Of a DNA stretch of 8,795 nucleotides, positions 1-6,328 are shown one piece after another. Source of the DNA: Pseudonocardia sp. (lineage in GTDB: Bacteria > Actinomycetota > Actinomycetes > Mycobacteriales > Pseudonocardiaceae). The DNA lies in the NCBI GenBank assembly GCA_030453005.1, contig JAKDLE010000073.1:1-8795 (forward strand). Direction: 5' to 3'. Every line of letters begins with the position of its first letter. The stretch's first letter is position 1. The notes beneath the pieces are model-generated. The model ran no database searches. It was given only the letters and a program-made list of their open reading frames with translations, and had not been told where the DNA came from. A program made the translations under genes and the position numbers.

Positions 1-1581
1 GGCCCGCTGCTGCGTTCGTTCGAACGCGCAGGCGGCGGAGCCCCGGCGTGCATGGACCTCCCCGCGCCGACGGCCCGGAGTGTGCCCGGTGGCCGGGAGC
101 TCATGCCGCACCAGGCCCGGCTGGTCGCGGCGGCCGCGGCCGGGCACCGGACCTTCCTGCTCGCCGACGAGCCGGGGCTGGGCAAGACCGCTCAGGCGCT
201 GCTCGCCGCGGAGGCGGGAGGTGCCTACCCACTGCTCGTCGTCGTGCCGAACGTCGTCAAGACGAACTGGGTGCGGGAGGCCGGGCTGTGGACGCCGAAC
301 CGCTCGGCCACCGCGATCCACGGCAACGGCGACTCGATCGACGGCTTCGCCGACATCGTCGTCGTCAACTACGAGGTGCTCGACCGCCACCAGGGGTGGC
401 TCGGCGACTTCGGCTTCCGCGGGATGGTCGTCGACGAGGCGCACTTCATCAAGAACAAGACCTCCCAGCGCTCGCAGCACGTCCTGGAGCTCTCCGAGCG
501 CATCCGGTCCTTCACCGCGCGTCCGCTGCTGATGGCCCTCACCGGCACCCCGCTGATCAACGACATCGAGGACTTCCTCGCCATCTGGCAGTTCCTCGGC
601 TGGATCGACGAGACCAGGCCGCGCGCCGACCTGATGGACGCCCTCGCCGAGACCGGCCTGACCCCCGCCGACCCGGGCTTCTACGCCGCCGCCCGCCGGT
701 GCGTGGTGGACCTCGGCATCGTCCGTCGCCGCAAGGTCGACGTGGCCGCCGACATCCCCGCGCGTCGCGTCGCCGACCTCCCCGTCGAGCTCGACGGTGC
801 GGCCGGTCGGTCGATCCGCGCGGCCGAGCGCGACCTGGCGGCCCGGTTGGTGGCCCGGTACTCCGACGCTCTCGCCAACCGGCGCTCCGGCGCCGCGGGG
901 ATCGACGCCACCGACGGCATCGACCACGATCTCGTGCGCCAGGTGGCCAGGTGGGAGCGGAAGGACGCGGCCGACTCGACGGTAGCCGACAACGTCTTCG
1001 CCATGATGCGACGCATCGGCCAGGCGAAGGCCGGCCTCGCCGCCGACTACGCCGCACAGCTCGCACGCAGCGCGGGCAAGGTGGTCTTCTTCGCCAAGCA
1101 CGTCGACGTGATGGACGCCGCCGAGAAGACGCTCACCGAGCAGGGGGTCCGGTTCTCCTCGATCCGCGGCGACCAGAGCACCGCGGCGCGGCAGCGCGAC
1201 GTCGACGCCTTCACCGGCGACCCGGGTGTGGCGGTCGCGGTCTGCTCGCTGACCGCGGCAGGCGTGGGCATCAACCTCCAGGTCGCCTCCAACATCGTGC
1301 TCGCGGAACTGTCCTGGACCGCAGCGGAGCAGACCCAGGCCATCGACCGGTGCCACCGCATCGGGCAGACCGAGCCGGTCACCGCGTGGCGCATCATCGC
1401 CGCACAGACGATCGACGCCCGGATCGCCGAGCTGATCGACGACAAGGCAGGTCTCGCCGCCCAGGCTCTCGACGGCTCCGAGGAGGAGGTCGGGTCGTCG
1501 GCCGACGTGCAGCACGAGGCGCTCGTCGCGCTGCTGACCGACGCGCTGTCGGTCTCGACCGAGCGTTGGGAGGTGACGTGA
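1..1581 (+). CDS. SNF2-family DEAD/DEAH-box helicase, 5'-truncated
   Basis: This is the C-terminal part of a superfamily 2 SNF2-type ATPase, a DNA translocase or remodeller acting in repair or chromosome maintenance. The frame is open to the left edge. The first ATG is at 52, with only a weak, distant GGAG before it, so the gene probably starts outside the window. Motifs appear in order: a Q-like LMPHQ (about 103-117), motif I DEPGLGKT (166-189), Ia VVVPNVVKTNW, motif II DEAH (433-444), motif III LTGTP (538-552), motif IV VVFFAKH, motif V TAAGVGINLQ (about 1255-1284) and motif VI QAIDRCHRIGQ (about 1336-1368). The layout resembles the SMARCAL1-like branch. Both RecA lobes are complete and no catalytic motif is lost. 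It converges on the whiB-like gene with a 29-base gap. The exact cellular role cannot be read from the sequence. Confidence 0.9.
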   Translation, partial: GPLLRSFERAGGGAPACMDLPAPTARSVPGGRELMPHQARLVAAAAAGHRTFLLADEPGLGKTAQALLAAEAGGAYPLLVVVPNVVKTNWVREAGLWTPNRSATAIHGNGDSIDGFADIVVVNYEVLDRHQGWLGDFGFRGMVVDEAHFIKNKTSQRSQHVLELSERIRSFTARPLLMALTGTPLINDIEDFLAIWQFLGWIDETRPRADLMDALAETGLTPADPGFYAAARRCVVDLGIVRRRKVDVAADIPARRVADLPVELDGAAGRSIRAAERDLAARLVARYSDALANRRSGAAGIDATDGIDHDLVRQVARWERKDAADSTVADNVFAMMRRIGQAKAGLAADYAAQLARSAGKVVFFAKHVDVMDAAEKTLTEQGVRFSSIRGDQSTAARQRDVDAFTGDPGVAVAVCSLTAAGVGINLQVASNIVLAELSWTAAEQTQAIDRCHRIGQTEPVTAWRIIAAQTIDARIAELIDDKAGLAAQALDGSEEEVGSSADVQHEALVALLTDALSVSTERWEVT

Positions 1582-1586
1582 CGGGC

Positions 1587-1600
1587 CACCACGAGTGGTG
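1587..1600. terminator. possible bidirectional terminator hairpin
   Basis: A perfect 6-bp inverted repeat, CACCAC-GA-GTGGTG, sits in the 29-base gap between two convergent stop codons (helicase stop at 1579-1581, WhiB stop at 1611-1613). A real fold would open the inner pair to give a 5-bp stem with a 4-base loop. No U-tract follows on either strand, which is common in actinomycetes, so the call rests on position and symmetry only. Confidence 0.3.
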
Positions 1601-1610
1601 ACTGTCGCTT

Positions 1611-1940
1611 TCAGCACCCGAGCTCTCGGTCGTGGTGCGCGGTGTGCGCACGGACCATCGCGGCGAGCTCGGGCGAGCCCGCGATGGGCCTGCCCGCGAG
1701 CCGACGGACGAGATCCGCGCGCAACTGCCGTCGCAAGGCAGGCGAGGTCCCGCCGAGCACGCCCTCCGTCGCGTTCGTCACCACGGCCCAGCCCAGACAC
1801 GTCGGTTGCACAGGACAAGCCCGGCAGAGGTGACGGGTCACATGACGCGCATGGCCGTTACTCGTATGCGCCGACAACGCTTGTGGGTCGATTTTCACGC
1901 AGTACGCGTTGCGCTGCCAATTGGCCTGATCGGGACGCAT
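1611..1940 (-). CDS. WhiB-family iron-sulfur transcriptional regulator
   Basis: A 109-residue WhiB-like (Wbl) protein. These are actinobacterial regulators that hold a [4Fe-4S] cluster and often act by binding the primary sigma factor. Four ligand cysteines are visible at residues 14, 39, 42 and 48, the last three in the diagnostic C-X2-C-X5-C spacing. The usual beta-turn motif GVWGG appears as GVLGG at 60-64, so the conserved Trp is replaced by Leu. A basic stretch (ALRRQLRADLVRRLAGR) follows, as in DNA-binding Wbl tails, and a fifth cysteine is the last residue. An in-frame GTG lies at 1946, but GAGG at 1948-1951 is 7 bases from the ATG at 1940 and only 1 base from the GTG, so the ATG is chosen. 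It begins 2 bases after the stop of the upstream universal stress gene, so the two are probably co-transcribed and translationally coupled. The Wbl subclass cannot be fixed by eye. Confidence 0.88.
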   Translation of the reverse strand: MRPDQANWQRNAYCVKIDPQALSAHTSNGHARHVTRHLCRACPVQPTCLGWAVVTNATEGVLGGTSPALRRQLRADLVRRLAGRPIAGSPELAAMVRAHTAHHDRELGC

Positions 1941-1942
1941 TC

Positions 1943-2422
1943 TCACACCTCACCAACGGAAGGAACCTTGCTTCGCCCGCTCGCCGCGGCCGTCGTGTAA
2001 GGAGTTGCGTCCGGGGGGACGACGATGACCGGACAGACGGCGTTCGCTGCGCATTCATCGACGATCTCGCCGAACGGCCCCGACGATCGGCGCCGACGGC
2101 GGCTCCGTCCGACCACCAAGAGGTCGCTGTCGCGGTCCGCGAGCCGGACCAGTTCTGCACCTGGCCGTCCTTCCACGACGACGATCCGCACGTCGACGTC
2201 GTCCGGTATTCCTTCCGTTCGTGAGAAGGCGAAGTCGGCGTCCTGCAGCCGGGGCGCGCGGGCGGTCGCGCCGGAAGACGGCCCCTCCGGGCATCGCACG
2301 TCCACGGCATACAGGACTGCTCCACGATCGAGCGCGAGCGCGAGCGCGGTCCGCACGAGCCTGGGGTCCACCGGCGGTGCGCCCACACCCACGATCACTC
2401 GTCGCTGCACAGCCAAGCCCAA
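1943..2422 (-). CDS. Universal stress protein (UspA family), single domain
   Basis: A 159-residue single UspA-fold protein, expected to be cytoplasmic; family members act in survival under starvation, hypoxia or oxidative stress, often through nucleotide binding. The first strand (RRVIVGVG, residues 7-14), the RGAVLYAV strand (33-40), DVDVRIVVVEGR (75-86), the DSDLLVVGRS motif (98-107) and the final CPVIVVPP strand (130-137) are all visible. The usual ATP-loop pattern G-2X-G-9X-G-(S/T) is damaged: the second Gly is Arg inside a run of five arginines, and the Ser/Thr after the last Gly is Glu (FGEIV). ATP binding is therefore doubtful. The start is TTG at 2422, set by a strong AGGAAGG 6 bases upstream; the next upstream in-frame codons lead to a stop. 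It is the first gene of an operon with the whiB-like gene and is clearly paralogous to the protein starting at 5216. Confidence 0.88.
   Translation of the reverse strand: MGLAVQRRVIVGVGAPPVDPRLVRTALALALDRGAVLYAVDVRCPEGPSSGATARAPRLQDADFAFSRTEGIPDDVDVRIVVVEGRPGAELVRLADRDSDLLVVGRSRRRRRSSGPFGEIVDECAANAVCPVIVVPPDATPYTTAAASGRSKVPSVGEV
1948..1951 (-). promoter_or_regulatory. Ribosome binding site of the whiB-like gene, inside the usp 3' end
   Basis: GAGG (within GGTGAGG at 1948-1954) is formed by the last sense codons of the universal stress gene and sits 7 bases from the ATG at 1940. Ribosomes finishing the stress protein would sit on this site, which suggests coupled translation. Confidence 0.6.
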
Positions 2423-2428
2423 TGCATA

Positions 2429-2435
2429 CCTTCCT
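2429..2435 (-). promoter_or_regulatory. Ribosome binding site deciding a TTG start
   Basis: On the minus strand AGGAAGG stands 6 bases before the TTG at 2422. No in-frame ATG or GTG lies between this site and the upstream stop, so it fixes the start of the universal stress protein. Confidence 0.7.
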
Positions 2436-2648
2436 GCCGTTCATGCTCGCCGGCTCACGTCGTCGTGCGGCCTGCGGTGAGGTCATCTCAGAGTGCCCCC
2501 TGGCGACAGGCCCCCGCAGGAGCCCGCCTCCGCAGAGTCGACGACACATGGGATGCCGGAGCTCGGCAGGGCGGCCCGAGGAGGCGACCGCAGAAGCCGG
2601 AGGACACGCAGGCGCCCCATCGCAGCACGTCGCCCGTGCCTCGGGCGC

Positions 2649-2685
2649 TCGTCGGCAATCCCTCCTCCTTGCCGACGATCGGCAA
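2649..2685. repeat. Compound inverted repeat with three TTGCCGA boxes
   Basis: TCGTCGGCAA (2649-2658) is perfectly complementary to TTGCCGACGA (2669-2678), a 10-bp stem with a 10-base pyrimidine loop. The right arm also pairs with a third copy, TCGGCAA at 2679-2685, giving a 7-bp dyad with a 3-base spacer. The middle arm can join only one partner at a time, so this could be an operator array or a pair of alternative RNA hairpins. Confidence 0.6.
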
Positions 2686-2730
2686 CCTGGCTCGCGACGA
2701 ATCGGCCGACGGGATCCCCTGCCGGGTGTC

Positions 2731-2744
2731 GTGCCCGCGGGCAC
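2731..2744. repeat. 14-bp perfect palindrome
   Basis: GTGCCCGCGGGCAC is a complete dyad in the non-coding region, with no unpaired centre. Such all-G/C palindromes can arise by chance in GC-rich DNA; it could be an operator, but nothing else supports that. Confidence 0.4.
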
Positions 2745-2812
2745 CATGGAGTCACCTGGCGCGGCGTCTGATCGGCTTGGGCCTCCAGCGGCCGCAGGTC
2801 GCCTGCGTCAGA

Positions 2813-2846
2813 CACGCCAGTAGGTGAGTCACGCAAGTAGGTGAGT
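2813..2846. repeat. Two adjacent copies of a 17-bp direct repeat
   Basis: CACGCCAGTAGGTGAGT (2813-2829) is followed immediately by CACGCAAGTAGGTGAGT (2830-2846), differing at one base. The junction creates the dyad GTGAGTCAC (2824-2832). It lies about 65 bases before the PRC-barrel ATG, where activator or repressor sites would be expected. The 17-bp period is about one and a half helical turns. Confidence 0.75.
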
Positions 2847-2852
2847 GCCGGG

Positions 2853-2868
2853 CGAACGCATGCGTTCG
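2853..2868. repeat. 16-bp perfect palindrome upstream of the PRC-barrel gene
   Basis: CGAACGCATGCGTTCG is fully symmetric and begins 7 bases after the tandem repeat, 43 bases before the ATG at 2911. Its size and position fit a dimeric regulator's operator. It could instead form a hairpin in the leader RNA. Confidence 0.6.
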
Positions 2869-2910
2869 TCCATGAGTGCACGGATTGCGCTATCAGCAAG
2901 TGGAGACGTG

Positions 2911-3567
2911 ATGGTTTCGGTTGACAAGAGTGAAGCCGACATCCGGCGTCAACGGGTCGTCGGGCCCACCCTGCACCCGACCGTCTGCCCCGCGCCTGCC
3001 TCGAAGATCGACGAGTTCGCGAACGATGCTTCCCGGGGGCGGCGGGTGGTCTGGGTGACCGAGCTTCTCGGACGGCCGATTGTCGGCCCGGAGCACCAGC
3101 ATCTCGGTCACGTGCACGATGTCGTCGCGCACCGCTTGCCCGACTCGGACGCGGTTGTGACGGGCCTGCTCGCGGACGTCGGCGGCCACACCATCGTCGG
3201 CTCGGCCGCCGCGGTTCGTGGTTGGGAGGCATCGTCCGGTGCGCTCGAGGTGTTGCGGCACCGTCGCGGCTACTGCCGCAGGCCGGACGAGGTTCTGCTC
3301 GCCGCACACGTGCTGGGGCGGCCCGTGATGACCTCGACCGCGCCGACGCTCGCCCGCGTTGTCGATATCGCCCTCCGCCGGAGCGCGGCTGGCTGGACGG
3401 TGTGGGCTGTTGACACGCGAAGCGCCGTCCAGCGGGTCCTCGGGGCTCCCCGCCGCCTGGTCGAGTGGCGCACGCTGGCGCAGCGGCGGGTCGCGGCGCC
3501 ACGGCAGACGAGGGCGACGGGCGACGGGTCGTCGCCTGCCAGGCCGACCCGGCGGCGGAGCCGATGA
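2911..3567 (+). CDS. Tandem PRC-barrel domain protein
   Basis: A 218-residue protein with two PRC-barrel-like units, at about 48-112 (VTELLGRPIVGPEHQHLGHVHDVV...VTGLLADVGG) and about 122-190 (RRPDEVLLAAHVLGRPVM...LARVVDIAL...WTVWAVDTR). The RPGEVLL-x-DVLG-like second unit resembles the cytoplasmic domains found at the N-terminus of some actinobacterial MgtE-type magnesium transporter-like proteins. Here there are no CBS domains, no MgtE domain and no membrane segments, so this is a stand-alone protein or a remnant. The C-terminal 30 residues are Arg-rich and look disordered. The frame opens at a GTG at 2845 with ATGs at 2860 and 2872, but only the ATG at 2911 has a good site (GGAG, 5-base spacing). 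The region upstream holds a tandem repeat and a palindrome that may control it. PRC-barrels usually act as protein- or RNA-binding adaptors; no specific function is proposed. Confidence 0.72.
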   Translation: MVSVDKSEADIRRQRVVGPTLHPTVCPAPASKIDEFANDASRGRRVVWVTELLGRPIVGPEHQHLGHVHDVVAHRLPDSDAVVTGLLADVGGHTIVGSAAAVRGWEASSGALEVLRHRRGYCRRPDEVLLAAHVLGRPVMTSTAPTLARVVDIALRRSAAGWTVWAVDTRSAVQRVLGAPRRLVEWRTLAQRRVAAPRQTRATGDGSSPARPTRRRSR

Positions 3568-3734
3568 ACCAGCGCCCGAGGCACGGTCGACAGATCCTCG
3601 GTGAGGTGCGGGTCCGCAGCGTTCCACGTTGCCGGATCAGCGCAGCGGCGTCACCACCTCGAGTTGACGACGCCGGCCGCGCGACGTTGCCTGGTGACGG
3701 CAATCAGCGTGAAAGAACCAGGAGGCATCCGGCG

Positions 3735-4982
3735 ATGGCGCACGCGCACAGGCAGGCCGGTCAGACGATCGCAGGCGAGGCCTGGACGGGGGACGAGGCG
3801 TGGCTCACCCGGGTGGCCCAGGACGCGAGCCGCGGGGCTGGCGGCGTGTCGGTGGATCTGTTGGGTGAGTACCTCCCGTTGCTGGCCGACGCGGCCGCGA
3901 ACGGGCGCAGGGCCGAGCCATCCGAACTGGAGGCGGTGAGCCTGCTGGGTCGGCGAGCCGCCGAGTCGGGAGTGTCGGCGGGCAACGCGGTGCAGCTGTA
4001 CCTGTCCGCGGCGTGGCGCCTGTGGCGTGAGCTGCCGACGGTGGTCCGATCCGACGACAGTGCAGCGGTCCGGGCCGCCGCGGCGGCAGTTCTACGGGTG
4101 GTCGACAGCGCGGTCGCCAGCTTGGCCGAGGGCTACACCGCTGCGCGGCGGGAGATGATGCGGAGCGAGGAGACGCTGCGCCGGGAGTTGATCGAGGACC
4201 TGCTTCGCGGTGATGCCGACGTGGGCGCGCTCGTCGAACGAGCCGAACCGTTCGGCCTGGACATGGGCCAGCCGCATCAGGTCGCGCTGGCCGCGCCGTC
4301 GGGTCGGCTCGCCGACGCCGAGGCGGCTGTCGGTTCCCTGGAGCGGGCCGTCGTCCAAGGGATCGGCGACCGCGACGTGCTGGTCGCCACGAAGGACGGC
4401 TGCATCGTGGTCGTGGCTCCCGCGGACTCCGCCCGCGGCACGGCCGCGGGCCGATCGGACGCGAGGACGCTCGGGAGACTCATGCACACCGAGCTCGGCC
4501 GGTCCCCCCGTGGCGGGCCGTGGCGGATCACCGTGGGAAGGGCGTATCCGGGCTCCTACGGCATCGCCCGGTCCTACGAGGAGGCCCGAGAGGCCCGCAC
4601 GATGACCGATCGGCTGCACCTCGACAACGCGGTGATCCACGCCGAGGAGTTGCTGATCTACCGCGTGCTGCTGCGTGACCAACCGGCGATCGTCGATCTC
4701 GTCCAGACCGTGGTCAGCCCGCTGTCCGAGGCACGCGGCGGCGCAGGCCCCCTGCTCGCGACGCTCGACGCCTACTTCGCCACCGGCTGTGTCGTCACCG
4801 AGACCGCGCGCAAGCTGCACCTCTCGGTCCGCGCCGTCAGCTACCGGCTGGAGCGGATCACCGCCCTGACCGGGTACGATGCCACGGACCCGGCCCAGCG
4901 GTTCACCGTCCATGCGGCGGTCCTCGGTGCCCGCTTGCTGGGCTGGCCGGAGTGCGACCTGGTGGAGGTCACTCACCACTGA
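3735..4982 (+). CDS. PucR/CdaR-family transcriptional regulator
   Basis: A 415-residue cytoplasmic regulator. The N-terminal part (about 20-140) is helical and resembles the RsbT-co-antagonist-like sensor region common in actinobacterial PucR proteins (LYLSAAWRLWRELPTVV, AEGYTAARRE). The middle (about 165-295) is a CdaR GGDEF-like domain, ending with the typical WRITVGRAYPGSYGIARSYEEAREA. The C-terminus (about 338-403) is the PucR helix-turn-helix: LLATLDAYFATGCVVTETAR, then KLHLSVRAVSYRLERITALTG and the DPAQRFTVHAAVL helix. The frame is open further upstream, but GGAGG at 3721-3725, 9 bases before the ATG at 3735, supports this start and matches the domain boundary. It lies 167 bases after the PRC-barrel gene on the same strand. 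Inducer and targets are unknown; related proteins control purine, sugar-acid or stress genes, and local targets (the Usp genes) are possible. Confidence 0.88.
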   Translation: MAHAHRQAGQTIAGEAWTGDEAWLTRVAQDASRGAGGVSVDLLGEYLPLLADAAANGRRAEPSELEAVSLLGRRAAESGVSAGNAVQLYLSAAWRLWRELPTVVRSDDSAAVRAAAAAVLRVVDSAVASLAEGYTAARREMMRSEETLRRELIEDLLRGDADVGALVERAEPFGLDMGQPHQVALAAPSGRLADAEAAVGSLERAVVQGIGDRDVLVATKDGCIVVVAPADSARGTAAGRSDARTLGRLMHTELGRSPRGGPWRITVGRAYPGSYGIARSYEEAREARTMTDRLHLDNAVIHAEELLIYRVLLRDQPAIVDLVQTVVSPLSEARGGAGPLLATLDAYFATGCVVTETARKLHLSVRAVSYRLERITALTGYDATDPAQRFTVHAAVLGARLLGWPECDLVEVTHH

Positions 4983-5183
4983 CTCCACCCGTCTCGAGCC
5001 TCGGATGATGGATCGAGTGCGACCATGCCGCTGAACGTCGAGGCGGGCATCGTCGCCGGTGTTCGGAGAACTCCCGAATCGGGCATGCGGGTCGCCACAC
5101 CTCCCCCGCATCGGCGGTGCGGTCCGCACGTCCGTCCTCGTCCTGATCGGCGACGACGGGAGGAGCGGGCTCTGCTTGCCCCA

Positions 5184-5207
5184 TCTCGCGCGGCCGACGT
5201 CGCGAGA
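5184..5207 (+). promoter_or_regulatory. Leader hairpin overlapping the usp ribosome binding site
   Basis: TCTCGCG (5184-5190) and CGCGAGA (5201-5207) form a perfect 7-bp stem with a 10-base loop. The likely ribosome binding site of the following gene, GAGAGG at 5204-5209, overlaps the right arm by four bases, with the ATG at 5216. In RNA the stem could restrict translation. The overlap is seen; the regulatory effect is inferred. Confidence 0.4.
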
Positions 5208-5215
5208 GGCCGGAC

Positions 5216-6328
5216 ATGACCTCCGATCGACCACGGGTGATCGTCGGCATCACCGGGTCACTCACGAACCTGCGGGCGCTGCGCGAGGCCGCGACCGCCG
5301 CCGAGGTCCGAGGTGCTGTTCTTTACGCGGTGCACCTGTGGGCGACCAGCGACTACGTCGAGACGCTGTTCGAGACCACCCACAAGCCGGGTGTCATCCG
5401 CTGTGTCCGGCGAGTGCACCAGGCCTTCGCCGCGGCGATGGGCGGGCGTCCGCAGGACGTCGACGTCCGCGTCATCGTCGTGGAGGGGCGGACCGAGGTC
5501 CGGCTCGTCTATCTGGCCTGTCGCGACACCGACCTGCTCGTGCCCGGCACGAGCGCGCGGCGGTGGTGGCGCCCCCGGCTCGGCCGGTCGGTGCCTGCGA
5601 CATGTGTCCGGCGCGCTCGCTGCCCGGTGCTCGTCGTCCCGCCGCGCGAGACGGTCCGGGAGGTGATGGACCGCACGAGGATCTCGTTCAACGCACGCTG
5701 CCCGGTAATCGGAGCGCGACATGACGGCTGTCGTTCCGGCCCTGCTCCGCGTGCCCGTGCCGTTCCACCGGCCGAGGGCTCAGCCGGTGATGCCGTACTG
5801 CGCGATCTTGCGGTAGAGGGTCGAGCGGGCCACTCCGAGCGCGGCCGCCGCTGCCACCCGGTTCCCGCCGGACACGCGCAACGCCCCGACGATCATGTCG
5901 CGCTCGGCCTGGTCGACCGGACGCAGCGCACCGCGGGGCGCGCTCTGGCAGAACTCGGGCAGATCGGCGGCCTCCACGATCCCCACGGGACGCCGACGCA
6001 CTGCTGCCTCCAGCGCGTCGCGCAACTCCCCGACGTTGCCCGGCCATGCGTAACGGGCCAGGGTCCGCAGCGCCTCCGCGGACAGCCGCACGTCCCGGCC
6101 GGGCCCCAGCTCGGCCAGCAGGTCGGTGACCAGCGAGGGCAGGTCACCGGACCGGTTACGCAACGGCGGGAGGGTCACCGAACACCGGAACCGGGTGAGC
6201 AGCGCGGACCCGTCCGGAACCGCGGCCGTCGCGGCGAACCGGGCGCCGTTCTCCCGCACCGCGGCGACCAGCTGCGAGAACACGTCTCCGTCCCACCGGT
6301 CGATGTCCCGCAGCACGACCAGCGGTGA
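5216..6328 (+). CDS. Universal stress protein with no stop codon after the domain
   Basis: The first ~150 residues are a UspA domain, paralogous to the protein at 1943-2422: PRVIVGITGS (6-15), VRGAVLYAV (31-39), DVDVRVIVVEGR (81-92), DTDLLVPGTSARR (104-116), LGRSV (122-126) and CPVLVVPP (136-143). The ATP-loop pattern is again altered (second Gly is Ala), so nucleotide binding is uncertain. The ATG at 5216 has GAGAGG 6 bases upstream. The Usp domain ends near 5665, but no stop occurs in this frame until 6326-6328. Residues after about 189 are antisense to the 3' end of the regulator at 5780-7525 and resemble no domain: they are rich in Arg, Gly, Pro and Gln, typical of antisense frames in GC-rich DNA. 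Stops in the other two frames at 5706 and 5722 would end a normal ~165-residue protein after a one-base shift. Either the gene lost its stop by frameshift, the sequence has an error, or the overlap is real. Confidence 0.62.
   Translation: MTSDRPRVIVGITGSLTNLRALREAATAAEVRGAVLYAVHLWATSDYVETLFETTHKPGVIRCVRRVHQAFAAAMGGRPQDVDVRVIVVEGRTEVRLVYLACRDTDLLVPGTSARRWWRPRLGRSVPATCVRRARCPVLVVPPRETVREVMDRTRISFNARCPVIGARHDGCRSGPAPRARAVPPAEGSAGDAVLRDLAVEGRAGHSERGRRCHPVPAGHAQRPDDHVALGLVDRTQRTAGRALAELGQIGGLHDPHGTPTHCCLQRVAQLPDVARPCVTGQGPQRLRGQPHVPAGPQLGQQVGDQRGQVTGPVTQRREGHRTPEPGEQRGPVRNRGRRGEPGAVLPHRGDQLREHVSVPPVDVPQHDQR

Larger units (their letters stand above)
2423..2910. other. 488-base divergent non-coding region with dyads and a tandem repeat
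   Basis: This gap separates the minus-strand usp-whiB operon from the plus-strand PRC-barrel gene and should hold both promoters. Open frames here are Arg/Pro/Gly-rich, lack family motifs and overlap each other, so no gene is called. It contains a compound inverted repeat (2649-2685), a 14-bp palindrome (2731-2744), a 17-bp tandem repeat (2813-2846) and a 16-bp palindrome (2853-2868). No convincing -35/-10 pair was identified; TATCAG at 2891-2896 is a weak -10 candidate for the PRC gene without a matching -35. A decayed gene cannot be excluded. Confidence 0.6.

Noticed and set aside
48..1601. A 517-residue open frame on the plus strand overlapping the helicase
   Set aside because: Arg/Gly/Pro-rich shadow of the SNF2 gene; the other frame holds every helicase motif.
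2055..2747. A 230-residue minus-strand frame overlapping the first Usp gene
   Set aside because: Shadow frame of the Usp gene with no domain; the Usp frame has the family motifs and a strong ribosome binding site.
3664..3692. TTGACG at 3664-3669 as a -35 element for the PucR-type gene
   Set aside because: The matching -10 position (TTGCCT) is poor, so no promoter is called.
2483..3703. A 406-residue minus-strand open frame across the non-coding region and the PRC-barrel gene
   Set aside because: Very Arg- and Pro-rich, no recognisable motif, antisense to a better-supported gene.
5025..5219. A 64-residue plus-strand frame whose stop overlaps the second usp start (ATGA)
   Set aside because: The overlap resembles coupling, but the ribosome binding site is weak and the peptide is Arg/Pro-rich with no motif; kept only as a possible leader peptide.
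4092..5234. A 380-residue minus-strand frame antisense to the PucR-type gene
   Set aside because: Antisense shadow; no family motif, while the plus strand encodes a complete PucR/CdaR protein.
5711..5741. Imperfect inverted repeat (GGAGCGCGACA against TGTCGTTCC) as a terminator after the Usp domain
   Set aside because: Mismatched stem with bulges, no U-tract, and the Usp frame continues through it.
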